Origin: Halalkalirubrum salinum
GTDB taxonomy: Archaea > Halobacteriota > Halobacteria > Halobacteriales > Haloferacaceae
Assembly (NCBI RefSeq): GCF_005543295.1
Contig: NZ_SRSG01000032.1
Span: 17,169-81,168, forward strand
Length of the DNA: 64,000 nt
Direction: 5' to 3'
Within the stretch, counting starts at the first letter, position 1. The number at the start of each line of letters is the position of its first letter. The position numbers and the translations under genes are program-made. This document shows, piece after piece, positions 46,830 through 57,197 of the stretch. The notes below the pieces were generated by a model. The model ran no database searches, had not been told where the DNA came from, and saw only the letters and a program-made list of their open reading frames with translations.

Positions 46830-47450
46830 ATGGACACAGCAGACGGCGGTGAGGGGTTCGATGGCCTCCGCGTGTGTGACTGCACGCGCTGTCCGGCGCT
46901 CGTCGAGTCACGGAGCCAGATCGTCAACGGCGTGGGCCCCTCGGACGCGTCGTTACTTTTTGTCGGTGAGGGGCCGGGTGCGACCGAAGACGAACAGGGC
47001 GAACCGTTCGTCGGACGATCGGGCGACGTGCTGGAGGAGGCACTATCGGCGGCTGGCGTGTCGCGCGAAGCGATCCGGATCACGAACTGCGTTCGGTGTC
47101 GCCCCCCGGAGAATCGCGACCCCAAGGCCGAGGAGCTTCAGAACTGTCGTGGGTACCTCGAAACGGAAATCGAGACGGTTGGACCAGATCTGCTCGTTAC
47201 GCTCGGGAAGGTGCCAAGTCAACACCTGCTCGATCGATCGGTCGCGATCACCAAAGAAGCGGGGTCGATCGTCGAAACCCGCCTTGGCGGCGCACCGCGA
47301 CGAGTACTCCTCTCGATGCATCCGGCAGCGACGCTGTACGATCGCAGCCAGCGCGAGCCCTTCTTTGAGACGATTGCCGAGGCGGCGGCGATCGCTGGGA
47401 TGGCAGACGATGACAGCCACAACGGTCAGTCGCGGCTCGGAGAATTCTGA
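46830..47450 (+). CDS. Uracil-DNA glycosylase, family 4
   Basis: 206 residues. Removes uracil from DNA in base-excision repair. Family 4 motifs: GEGPGATEDEQGEPFVGRSG (residues 45-64), NCVRCRPPENRDP and LSMHPAATLY. Cysteines in CDCTRCPALVES together with NCVRC supply the [4Fe-4S] cluster. ATG 46830; upstream frame is longer but not family-like. Divergent from the VOC gene. Confidence 0.92.
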   Translation: MDTADGGEGFDGLRVCDCTRCPALVESRSQIVNGVGPSDASLLFVGEGPGATEDEQGEPFVGRSGDVLEEALSAAGVSREAIRITNCVRCRPPENRDPKAEELQNCRGYLETEIETVGPDLLVTLGKVPSQHLLDRSVAITKEAGSIVETRLGGAPRRVLLSMHPAATLYDRSQREPFFETIAEAAAIAGMADDDSHNGQSRLGEF

Positions 47451-47554
47451 TCTATATGTACTGACCGCTGCAGCCAGATACCGCCAGCAAAACGTTTTTT
47501 AACGGTTCGGTGCCGAATATTGTATCTATATAGAAAACACATAGAAAACAATAA

Positions 47555-48757
47555 ATGACACCACACGGACGTGCAAATATGTCCCGCAAGACACGGTGGT
47601 CAGCGAATCGACGGACATTCATCAAATCGACAGGCGTCGCGGGTGTGGTCGGGCTCGCCGGCTGCACTGGTGGGGGCGGAAACGGAAACGGCGGCAACGG
47701 TGATGGAAACGGTGGGAACGGCAACGGAGACGGGAACGGTGACACGACGGGTAACGGCGATGACTCGCCGACAGAAGTCACGTGGGTCATGAACCCAGCT
47801 GAAGAGGAGATTGACATCCAGGTTCAGTATCAGCCGCTCTTCGAATATCTCGAATCGGAGGCGGACGTCGTCATCAATGGACAGCCGACTGCGAGCTACT
47901 CCGGGACTGTCCAAGAGCTTCGGCGTGCCGGAGAGGACGATCGAGTGTTTGCAGACACCTCTCCCGGTGCAGTCGCACAGATTCCAGATGAGATCGACGT
48001 GACGGGAATGCGCGTCGCGTACGGTGCCGAACAGTACTTTTCGTTGATTACCACGACGGCCGACAGCGACATCGAGGAGTTGGCCGATCTCGAGGGCGAA
48101 GTTGTCGCGTCGGCCGCGCCGACATCGGTGTCGGGTACTTTGTTCCCGCTTTTGATGCTGAAAAACGCCGGATTCGACATCGGAAGTGCGCCGGGCGGCT
48201 CGCCGAACGATTTCGAACTGCGAACGTCGGATCACAGCACTGCACGCGAACAGCTCCTCGCGGACGATCGGATCGCCGCCGCGGCAACTGGTGCGTTCTC
48301 GACAGCCGCGCTCGTGCCCCAAGAGCAGTTCGACGAGATGTCTCAGGACTTCGTCGATATCTCCGCAGAGTACGACGGTGCGGGCGAAAACATCGACGAC
48401 GACGGCAGCAACGAGCTTCGACTGCTCGCCGTCTCAGATCCAATTCCGCGCGCACCGATCGTGAGCAACGGGGCGTGGGACGAGCCGCTGAAAGAAGAGC
48501 TTCGGGAGCTGATGATCGACGCCCCACAGGAAGCACTCGAGCACGAATCGCAGGCCGCGATCGCCGAAGCGCTGGGCATCGATCCAGAGCTGCTCGAGAT
48601 GGATGAAGACGAACTGAGCGACAACGAACAGGATGACGTCGAGTTGGTCGAGGCCCATGAACTGTGGTTCAGCGGGGTCGAAGCCGCGACTGTCGAGGAT
48701 TACGATCCGGTTGCAGAACTCGGACAGGAACTCGGTCTCGATTGGGCAGATCTGTAA
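47555..48757 (+). CDS. phnD: Phosphonate-type ABC transporter, substrate-binding lipoprotein
   Basis: 400 residues. Tat signal NRRTFIKSTGVAGVVGLAGC with lipobox and a low-complexity Gly/Asn/Asp linker (residues 35-65). The mature domain (about 75-400) shows PhnD-like LFEYLESEAD, VASAAPTSVSGTLFPLLML and LLAVSDPIPRAPIVS. A TATA TCTATATAG near 47528 is 27 bases before ATG 47555, so the mRNA may be leaderless there; ATG 47579 is an alternative start. First of a three-gene operon with phnC and phnE. Confidence 0.88.
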   Translation: MTPHGRANMSRKTRWSANRRTFIKSTGVAGVVGLAGCTGGGGNGNGGNGDGNGGNGNGDGNGDTTGNGDDSPTEVTWVMNPAEEEIDIQVQYQPLFEYLESEADVVINGQPTASYSGTVQELRRAGEDDRVFADTSPGAVAQIPDEIDVTGMRVAYGAEQYFSLITTTADSDIEELADLEGEVVASAAPTSVSGTLFPLLMLKNAGFDIGSAPGGSPNDFELRTSDHSTAREQLLADDRIAAAATGAFSTAALVPQEQFDEMSQDFVDISAEYDGAGENIDDDGSNELRLLAVSDPIPRAPIVSNGAWDEPLKEELRELMIDAPQEALEHESQAAIAEALGIDPELLEMDEDELSDNEQDDVELVEAHELWFSGVEAATVEDYDPVAELGQELGLDWADL

Positions 48758-48785
48758 GCCGACAATTAACGCTACCACACACCTT

Positions 48786-49571
48786 ATGACCCATATCGAA
48801 GTTGAGGGCCTCACGAAGACGTTCGGAGACACCGTCGCGTTAGAAGACGTCTCCTTCGAGGTCCCAGAAGGAGAGTTCGTTATCGTCCTCGGCGTGTCGG
48901 GCTCGGGCAAATCAACGCTTTTGCGATCGATGAGTGGGTTGCTCTCGACGACTGAGGGACAGATCCGCATCGACGGCGAGCCGATGCGCGAACCCCGTCC
49001 AGAGATCGCGATGATCTTCCAACAGCACAATATTATCGGCGACATGACCGCGTACTCGAACGCGCTTTCGGGCGGTGTACACCGCTCGGGTTTTCTATCT
49101 AGTGTCCTTCAGTTCCAAGACGAAGAGGAAAAATACCGCGCACTCGAAGCACTCGAGACCGTCGGCCTGCTGGAAGAATCAGAACAGAAAGCTCGTCGAA
49201 TGAGCGGCGGCCAGCAACAGCGCGTCGGAATCGCCCGCGCGTTAGTCCAACGGCCGAATGTGTTGCTCGCCGACGAGCCGGTCGCAAGCCTCGATCCCGG
49301 CAGCGCACAGGACGTGATGAAATACCTGCGTGAGGCCTCAAAGGATCGCGGATTGACGACGTTTTGTAGCCTCCATCAGGTGAACATCGCCCGAAAATTC
49401 GGCCAGCGATTCATCGGGCTCAGAGACGGACACAAGGTGTTCGATGGCTACCGCGAGGAACTGACGATCGACGCGATCGACGAAATTTACGGAGACATCG
49501 ACACCGACGGGATGTTCGTGAGCGGGAGGGACGCCAGAGGAGAACCCACTGAGGAGGTCGCAAAGCCGTGA
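48786..49571 (+). CDS. phnC: Phosphonate-type ABC transporter, ATP-binding protein
   Basis: 261 residues. Walker A GVSGSGKST, Q-loop FQQHNIIG, signature MSGGQQQRVGIARAL, Walker B NVLLADEPVASLD, and a switch His in CSLHQVNIA. An insertion of about 25 residues (GGVHRSGFLSSVLQFQDEEE) after the Q-loop is the family hallmark of PhnC. Sits 28 bases after phnD and 22 before phnE. Confidence 0.93.
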   Translation: MTHIEVEGLTKTFGDTVALEDVSFEVPEGEFVIVLGVSGSGKSTLLRSMSGLLSTTEGQIRIDGEPMREPRPEIAMIFQQHNIIGDMTAYSNALSGGVHRSGFLSSVLQFQDEEEKYRALEALETVGLLEESEQKARRMSGGQQQRVGIARALVQRPNVLLADEPVASLDPGSAQDVMKYLREASKDRGLTTFCSLHQVNIARKFGQRFIGLRDGHKVFDGYREELTIDAIDEIYGDIDTDGMFVSGRDARGEPTEEVAKP

Positions 49572-49593
49572 GAATTCCGGAGCTGATGACGCA

Positions 49594-50712
49594 GTGACAC
49601 CAAACGATCGAGACACAGACAGAGACCGCACGGAACCGAATACCACCCAACTGAGGAGTGACGGCGGCGTTGCGGAGTCCGAGTCGATCGATCGGACGCC
49701 ACCGTTGACAACACAGTTTGAGAACATCAAACAAAGCCGCAAGCGGCGGGCGATCGGCTGGGTTGCGCTCGTCGTGTTCCTCGCGTTTACAACCCTGCAG
49801 GCGTTCGCTGCGACAGAGCTTCTAGATCCGGACGCACGGATCGGGACGTTCCTCAACTCGTTGGGCGAGTTCTTCCCGATCACGCTGTACGGCGGCGTCT
49901 TCCCGTTCCTGGATGTCGGCGAGTACATCGCGTTCATGCGGCAGGAGAACCTGTTGTACGATCCAGAAATCGGCGGGATGTTGTTCCAGCTGCCGCCAGA
50001 TCCGGTGGACATCTACGCGTTTTTCTTCCAGGAACTCGGTATCTTCCAGATCTTCGGAGAGGCGGGGATCACCCTCGCGATGGGCTTTGTCGGCACCATT
50101 ATCGGCTTTCCGTTCGCGTTAGTATTCGGAACGCTCGGCTCCGAGCGGGTCACTCCGTTCCCGTTTAATTTCATCTTCCGCGGCACGATGTCGTTTATTC
50201 GAGCGATTCCGGCGATTATCTGGACGCTGATTTTCATTCCGTTCTTGGGGCTCGGCCCCGCGTCAGCAGCGATCGCGATCGCCTTCGACACGATTGGCAA
50301 CCTCGGACGACTCTTTGTTGATGAACTGGAGGAGATCGAAGACGGGCCGATCGAAGCGATGCGAACGACCGGTGCTAGCAAGCCACAGATTGTCTTCTTC
50401 GGCATGTTGAGCCAAGTCCGGACGGCCTTCATTGCGTGGACGTTGTATATCTTCGAGATCAACGTCCGGATCGGCGTCACAGTCGGCGTCCTCGGCGCAG
50501 GCGGATTGGGATATATCGTCACCGCCCAGCAGAACCTCCTGCAGTTTACGAATATGATGGCGAGCCTGCTCGCAATCTTCATCCTCATCATCTCAGTCGA
50601 GTTATTCAGCCAGCGGCTCCGATCGCGGCTGCGCTCGGACGACGTCAAGATGAGCATCTGGGAGTTAATTCTCGGCTTCCCGCGACGGATGGCCGAATCG
50701 GCGATGAAATAA
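49594..50712 (+). CDS. phnE: Phosphonate-type ABC transporter, permease
   Basis: 372 residues, GTG start. Soluble N-terminal 70 residues, then about six hydrophobic spans. The EAA loop reads IEAMRTTGASKPQIVFFGML; PhnE-specific LGFVGTIIGFPFALVFGTLGSE-like segments occur at residues 160-185. Typical PhnE size with N-terminal extension. No phosphonate lyase genes follow, so the substrate could be phosphonate, phosphite or another organophosphorus compound. Confidence 0.9.
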   Translation: MTPNDRDTDRDRTEPNTTQLRSDGGVAESESIDRTPPLTTQFENIKQSRKRRAIGWVALVVFLAFTTLQAFAATELLDPDARIGTFLNSLGEFFPITLYGGVFPFLDVGEYIAFMRQENLLYDPEIGGMLFQLPPDPVDIYAFFFQELGIFQIFGEAGITLAMGFVGTIIGFPFALVFGTLGSERVTPFPFNFIFRGTMSFIRAIPAIIWTLIFIPFLGLGPASAAIAIAFDTIGNLGRLFVDELEEIEDGPIEAMRTTGASKPQIVFFGMLSQVRTAFIAWTLYIFEINVRIGVTVGVLGAGGLGYIVTAQQNLLQFTNMMASLLAIFILIISVELFSQRLRSRLRSDDVKMSIWELILGFPRRMAESAMK

Positions 50713-50726
50713 CGCCCAGTTCGAAG

Positions 50727-50780
50727 GACAACCGCTTTTCACACTGCCCGAAAGACAACCTCTTTTCACACTGCCCGCGT
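50727..50780 (+). repeat. Two 27-bp tandem repeats before hisH
   Basis: Units at 50727-50753 and 50754-50780 share GACAACCGCTTTTCACACTG (one change in the second) and CCCG. They lie 15-64 bases before the hisH ATG and after the phnE stop, so they could be a duplicated promoter or operator. Confidence 0.8.
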
Positions 50781-50790
50781 ATCGGCGAGT

Positions 50791-51462
50791 ATGAGCCAAT
50801 CCACAGCCGAGTCGGCGGCCGAGACGGCCGATCGCGCGTCGGTCGTTGTCGTCGACTACGGCCTCGGTAACCTCAGAAGTGTTACCCGTGGCCTCGAACG
50901 CGCGGGTGCAGGCGTCGAGATCACCGACGATCCGGACACCTTTGCAGACGCCGACGGCATCGTATTGCCGGGCGTCGGCGCGTTCAAAGAGGGCATGGAC
51001 AACGCCGGGCCGTATCGGGAGCCGCTCGCCGCAGCCGCCGATCGCGGCCAGCCGATCTTCGGGATCTGTCTGGGGATGCAGATGCTTCTCGGCTCCAGCG
51101 AGGAGGCCGCCCACGCCGGCGAGGGCGATGTCGAAGGGCTGAATTTCGTCCCCGGAACGAACGTCCGCTTCGGCGACGACGTGAAGGTCCCACACATGGG
51201 CTGGAACGAACTCACCGTCGAGAACGACCACCCGATCGCAGCGGGAGTCGACGGCGAGTACGCGTACTTCGTCCACTCGTACTACGCGGTCCCCGACGAC
51301 GCCGACGCGATCGTCGCGACGAGCGACTACGGCGACCGGTTCCCGGCGATCGTTGCAAACGAGTCGGGAACGGTCTTCGGGACCCAGTTTCACCCTGAAA
51401 AGAGCGGCGAGACCGGACTCAGAATCCTTCGGAACTTCGTCGATCTGTGCGTGAACGACTGA
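50791..51462 (+). CDS. hisH: Imidazole glycerol phosphate synthase subunit HisH
   Basis: 223 residues. Glutaminase subunit that feeds ammonia to HisF in histidine synthesis. Triad visible: Cys in FGICLGMQMLLGSS, His and Glu in FGTQFHPEKSGETG. Acidic 15-residue N-terminal extension is haloarchaeal. HisE at 38 kb belongs to the same pathway but is unlinked. Convergent with npdG. Confidence 0.94.
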   Translation: MSQSTAESAAETADRASVVVVDYGLGNLRSVTRGLERAGAGVEITDDPDTFADADGIVLPGVGAFKEGMDNAGPYREPLAAAADRGQPIFGICLGMQMLLGSSEEAAHAGEGDVEGLNFVPGTNVRFGDDVKVPHMGWNELTVENDHPIAAGVDGEYAYFVHSYYAVPDDADAIVATSDYGDRFPAIVANESGTVFGTQFHPEKSGETGLRILRNFVDLCVND

Positions 51463-51465
51463 ATC

Positions 51466-52134
51466 TTAGTCGAACCGCACACCGAGATCGTGGAGGCCGC
51501 TGTTGTTCATCGCGACGTTGATCAAAAGCGGCGTCACCGACTCGACCTCGGCAGCGTTGGCGAGCCCGCCCGCATCCAGCGCACGCAGGCCATCGATCCC
51601 TTCAGCCAGCCGGGAGACAGTGTCTTTCGCGTCCGGGTCGTCGCCGATGACGAGTGTATCGATTCCGAGCTCGGCGTCAAGGTTCGCGAGCCGACCGGCC
51701 GCGAGGTTGTGGAACGCACCGACGACAGGGATGTCGGCTGGCGCGGCCTCCGCAGCCAGAGCGGTGACGCTGCCTGCACCAGGTCGGTGGTAGTGAAAGC
51801 CGTCTTCGTCGCGTTTCATGCCTGACGCCGGCGAGACGAGCACGTCGCCCGCCGAGAGGGAGTCGACAACGGACTCGACAGTGTCACTTACGTGGTACGG
51901 CGGGATCGCGAGGACGATAATGCTCGCACGATCGGCCGCCATTGCGTTTTCGAAGCCGTTGATTTTCACATCGACGCCGCGGCTGTCGAGTTCTGCCTCG
52001 TACTCTTCGGCTTTCGTTCGGGCTTTCTCTGGATCCCGCGAGCCGATGATCACCTCGTGGTTGGTGTGATACGCCCACCGCAGCGCCAATCCTTCGCCAA
52101 TATCGCCGGTGCCGCCAAGCAGTGCAATTCGCAT
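51466..52134 (-). CDS. npdG: NADPH-dependent F420 reductase
   Basis: 222 residues. Transfers hydride between coenzyme F420 and NADP. N-terminal Rossmann with ALLGGTGDIGEGLALRWA and IIGSRDPEKARTKAEEY for NADP binding; IIVLAIPPYHVSDTVESV and ALDAGGLANAAEVESVTPLLI follow. Length fits the family. Ends four bases beyond the convergent hisH gene. Confidence 0.92.
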   Translation of the reverse strand: MRIALLGGTGDIGEGLALRWAYHTNHEVIIGSRDPEKARTKAEEYEAELDSRGVDVKINGFENAMAADRASIIVLAIPPYHVSDTVESVVDSLSAGDVLVSPASGMKRDEDGFHYHRPGAGSVTALAAEAAPADIPVVGAFHNLAAGRLANLDAELGIDTLVIGDDPDAKDTVSRLAEGIDGLRALDAGGLANAAEVESVTPLLINVAMNNSGLHDLGVRFD

Positions 52135-52221
52135 ACCAGTACTGAGGCCGGATCGATCCTAAGACTTGCGCGACCGGCGATGGTTCCCGGTATCGAAGCC
52201 CGATCGTACACGAACGCGGTC

Positions 52222-52265
52222 GTCAGCGATCGAAGGCGTTCTCCACCGTCAGCGATCGAAGGCGT
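52222..52265. repeat. 26-bp-spaced duplicated segment
   Basis: GTCAGCGATCGAAGGCGT occurs at 52222-52239 and again at 52248-52265. The second copy covers the last codons of the small membrane gene (52249-52446), so the 3' end has been duplicated beyond the stop. Confidence 0.75.
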
Positions 52266-52446
52266 CCCCGATCGCACTCGGATCCGCGCCGTACACCGCG
52301 TAGAACGCGACGAACGGCGAGAGCAGGAGCGTTCCCCCAATGATGTACAGCCGGAGCATCTGGTCGGCAGTCAACACGCCCGCGGCCCCGAACCCGAGCA
52401 GGTCGATCCCCAACATCAACAACAGAAAGCGCAAAAATGGGCTCAT
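52249..52446 (-). CDS. Small membrane protein
   Basis: 65 residues. Two hydrophobic spans: about 4-28 and 32-52. Its ATG overlaps the stop of the upstream HAD gene by four bases (ATGA), so it is translated with it. No family recognised. Confidence 0.72.
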   Translation of the reverse strand: MSPFLRFLLLMLGIDLLGFGAAGVLTADQMLRLYIIGGTLLLSPFVAFYAVYGADPSAIGDAFDR

Positions 52447-53309
52447 CGTGGATCACAGACCGTCGGGAGGTCGTTGATCGATTCGATGACTGCGGCAGCA
52501 CCAGCTGCCTCGAATGCCGATCGGCCCTCCTCGCCAGTCAGCCCGCCGGTCAGCGCGCCGATTCCAGCGTAGGTGCGATCGGGGTCTGCCTCGTCGGCGT
52601 TCACCGCAGTCTCGATGTCGTCGAGCGTGTCGCCGACGAAGACCACAGACTCGGACTCGAACCGATCGGCCAGCCGGACCAACGCAGCGGGATGTGGCTT
52701 GCCGTGCTCCCAGTCGTCCATGGTAAAGCGGTGCACTGGAGGAATCTCTAGCCCGACGCGATCGAGGGCAATCTCGGCTTCTGCGCGCGGCCGACCGGTG
52801 ACGACGCCGACATTGTACGCTTCGGTGAGTTCGTCTCGAACCGCAGTCGAGAGAAGCACCGGTTCGTCGTGGATATATCCCGGCGCGTCGAACGGCGGCG
52901 CACCGCCTTCGAGTTCAGTGTACAGTTCGGTGCCGAGGTACAGCGTCTGGAACGTCTCGTGGAGACGATCGCGATCCCACCGATCGAAGACTGCGGCGTC
53001 GATTCCGTCGAGCGCTTCGGTCACAGCTTCGGCGGCTTCGAGCCCGCCACCCTCTGCGGCGATGCGATCAGTAAACGTCTCGACGGAGACCGTCGCTCCC
53101 GTCTCGCGGGCGAGCATGAAGAGCGCCGCGGCGTACGTCAGCTCCCAGTCGTTGTTGAAGCCGCCGGCGTTTTTGAACGCCTGGATTGCTTCCGGGTCGA
53201 TCGTCTCTCCGTAGACGCGCTCGATCGACTCGACGATCGCGCGCCGGTACGAGCCCGAAACGTCGACTAACACGCCGTCAATGTCGAGGACTACGGTGTC
53301 CGCCTGCAT
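52443..53309 (-). CDS. HAD-superfamily hydrolase (TIGR01548-like)
   Basis: 288 residues. Catalytic Asp pair in [17 protein letters not shown], Thr region [13 protein letters not shown], Lys in [15 protein letters not shown], and acidic motif in [13 protein letters not shown]. An inserted domain of about 120 residues follows the first motif and is acidic. Matches the archaeal HAD family TIGR01548, probably a phosphatase or phosphoglycolate-like enzyme. Coupled with the small membrane gene. Confidence 0.88.
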   Translation of the reverse strand: MQADTVVLDIDGVLVDVSGSYRRAIVESIERVYGETIDPEAIQAFKNAGGFNNDWELTYAAALFMLARETGATVSVETFTDRIAAEGGGLEAAEAVTEALDGIDAAVFDRWDRDRLHETFQTLYLGTELYTELEGGAPPFDAPGYIHDEPVLLSTAVRDELTEAYNVGVVTGRPRAEAEIALDRVGLEIPPVHRFTMDDWEHGKPHPAALVRLADRFESESVVFVGDTLDDIETAVNADEADPDRTYAGIGALTGGLTGEEGRSAFEAAGAAAVIESINDLPTVCDPR

Positions 53310-53430
53310 GGCTGTGCGATCGCGGCGGCAGGTGAAAACAGTTGTTCCTCATAATGTCTATTGTAGTCGTCTACCGGATCGATCGACATCCGTTGGTCGA
53401 TCGACCGGAGATTCGCTACAATAAACAGTA

Positions 53431-53913
53431 TCATCGCCGATCGGCCGGCCTGTCGGCATCCACGCGGTAGAGCAGTTCAGAGAGGCCGTCAATCGAGAGC
53501 CGATCGACTGGCACCACCGGTTCCTCGAACCCCAGCGTGGTGAACAGACAGTCGGCGTCAACCCGCGCGGCCAACGTTGCGGCCGGGCGCTGCAGTTCGG
53601 CCGGCAGGTTGAGTCCGTAGATCGCGTCGACCTTGTACGCCGCCGGAATCGCTGCTCGCGGCGTGGCCGCTCGCTCGTTCCGAGCCTTCCCGTCGGGCAG
53701 GCTCGCGGCGGCCGCGCTTCGCTCGACGATGTCGTCACGGACGAACGAAACGCCGTCCGGGACGGACTGATCGTGAACATCCACGACGGTGACGTCGCAG
53801 TCGCGATCGACGAGGCCGGCAGCGACTTCAGGGCGGCGACCGATGCCGATCTCAACCAGCGAGTCATAGCGGGCGAGATAGCGTACAATCGGACGACGTG
53901 ATCGGTATGTCAC
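53431..53913 (-). CDS. UPF0146 protein
   Basis: 160 residues. VEIGIGRRPEVAAGLVDRDC, TVVDVHDQSVPDGVSFVRDDI and AIYGLNLPAELQRPAATLA match UPF0146, an archaeal Rossmann-like family of unknown function with a possible methyltransferase fold. Divergent from amzA by 39 bases, so both could share a regulatory region. Confidence 0.87.
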   Translation of the reverse strand: MTYRSRRPIVRYLARYDSLVEIGIGRRPEVAAGLVDRDCDVTVVDVHDQSVPDGVSFVRDDIVERSAAAASLPDGKARNERAATPRAAIPAAYKVDAIYGLNLPAELQRPAATLAARVDADCLFTTLGFEEPVVPVDRLSIDGLSELLYRVDADRPADRR

Positions 53914-53952
53914 GGCGGGAAACTTAAGAACCGCCCGGACATAACCGTTTGT

Positions 53953-54474
53953 ATGCTTGTCGACATCGTACCGATCGGGGACGTGCCCGCCCAGGTCAAG
54001 CGGGAATCCTCTGCAGCGCTACGCTCGGTCTACGACGTGGACGTGAGCGTCCACGAGACCCAGTCAATCCCCGACGGTGCGTTCGATCGCAGCCGCAACC
54101 AATACCGCGCCGAGGAGTTCATCGACCTCGTTAGCCGCGTTGGCGCAGGCGAAAAAAACATCGGAATCACGACCCAGGATCTCTTCTATCGCCGGCGCAA
54201 CTACGTGTTCGGGCTCGCATACCTCAACGGCAACGGCTCAGTTATCTCGACACACCGGCTGCAGACATCCTCGGACGGCGGCATTACGACAAAGTCCGCA
54301 ACCGATGTCTTCGCCGATCGGGTCCGCAAGGAGATCGTCCACGAAATCGGCCACACCTTTGGGCTCGAACACTGCGATAACAGCAAGTGCGTGATGTCGT
54401 TTTCGCCCACGGTTCGAGAGGTCGACGTCAAAGAAGAGAACCTCTGTGGGAGTTGTAGCCGGCTCGTTCGGTGA
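53953..54474 (+). CDS. amzA: Archaemetzincin
   Basis: 173 residues. Zinc protease of the metzincin clan: HEIGHTFGLEHC gives the HExxHxxGxxH motif, followed by the family-specific SKCVM and ENLCGSCSRLVR cysteines that bind a second zinc. N-terminal MLVDIVPIGDVP is conserved. Predicted aminopeptidase. Start ATG 53953. Next to UPF0146 as in other archaea. Confidence 0.95.
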   Translation: MLVDIVPIGDVPAQVKRESSAALRSVYDVDVSVHETQSIPDGAFDRSRNQYRAEEFIDLVSRVGAGEKNIGITTQDLFYRRRNYVFGLAYLNGNGSVISTHRLQTSSDGGITTKSATDVFADRVRKEIVHEIGHTFGLEHCDNSKCVMSFSPTVREVDVKEENLCGSCSRLVR

Positions 54475-54582
54475 AATTTGTTGGTAAGCAGTCGCTGTCG
54501 GTGCATTTTCCGAGAATAAACTCGTTTTGCACGGAACCAGCGTTCACGTAGCTCTTTTGCGGTGTGACTCGATGACGAGGAC

Positions 54583-56437
<1,855 letters not shown>

Positions 56438-56532
56438 CTGTCAAGCAAGACAGAATGTAACAAAACATATGCCGGTGGCGACAGATCACTGAGTATGAGA
56501 CAACCAGATCGATATGTCAGCGGTGATCGGCG

Positions 56533-57180
56533 ATGATCGATCCCGTTGCGATCGGCCTCGTGCTCGCCGGCGTCGTGTTGCTGTTTGGCGGGGCAACGCT
56601 GTCGAGTTACGGTGTCGGACTGGCTGGAGCAATCGTTGGCGGTGCCGGTGGCTACCTCGTCGTCCCGTCGATCGCAGCCGCAGCCGGTGTTGCCGGCCCC
56701 ATTGGACTGGTCGCCGGTGTTCTCATCGGTGCCGGCGTCGGCGTACTCTTGACCTACATGCTGTTTTCGATGGTTGTCGCGGGCGTCTCGTTTGTCGCGG
56801 GCACCCTCCTCGGCTGGTCGGTCATCGCACCGGCACTCGTCAGTGGGGCGTGGTACATCGAGGTACTTGCGGCAGTCGGTATCGGCGTCCTCGCAGCGGC
56901 GTTCGGGACGTTCATGACGAAGACGGCGATGGTGTTTATTTCCTCGTACCTCGGGGCAGTGTTCGCCTCGCGATCGATTACGTTCGCCGATCTCGACGCT
57001 GCACGCGAGGCGATTAGTCCCGATCCGTTGCTTTTCGATCCGGTCGCACCGATTTTGCTCGGCCTCTTTGCACTCGGTGTGCTCACACAGTTTGGACTGT
57101 TCAAACTTGGCTACGTCACGAAGGTGCTTGGTGTCTTACCCGGCGCGCGGGCGCTACGAAACCGCGGCGACGAGGACTGA
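56533..57180 (+). CDS. Gly/Ala-rich multi-span membrane protein
   Basis: 215 residues from ATG 56533. Six or seven hydrophobic spans rich in Gly and Ala (MIDPVAIGLVLAGVVLLF to VLPGARALRNR), organised as two similar halves. No charged residues inside the spans that would suggest a pump. I do not recognise a family with confidence; DUF4203-like proteins look similar. Convergent with the RLI gene. Confidence 0.68.
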   Translation: MIDPVAIGLVLAGVVLLFGGATLSSYGVGLAGAIVGGAGGYLVVPSIAAAAGVAGPIGLVAGVLIGAGVGVLLTYMLFSMVVAGVSFVAGTLLGWSVIAPALVSGAWYIEVLAAVGIGVLAAAFGTFMTKTAMVFISSYLGAVFASRSITFADLDAAREAISPDPLLFDPVAPILLGLFALGVLTQFGLFKLGYVTKVLGVLPGARALRNRGDED

Positions 57181-57197
57181 CAGCACAGTGGAACAGA

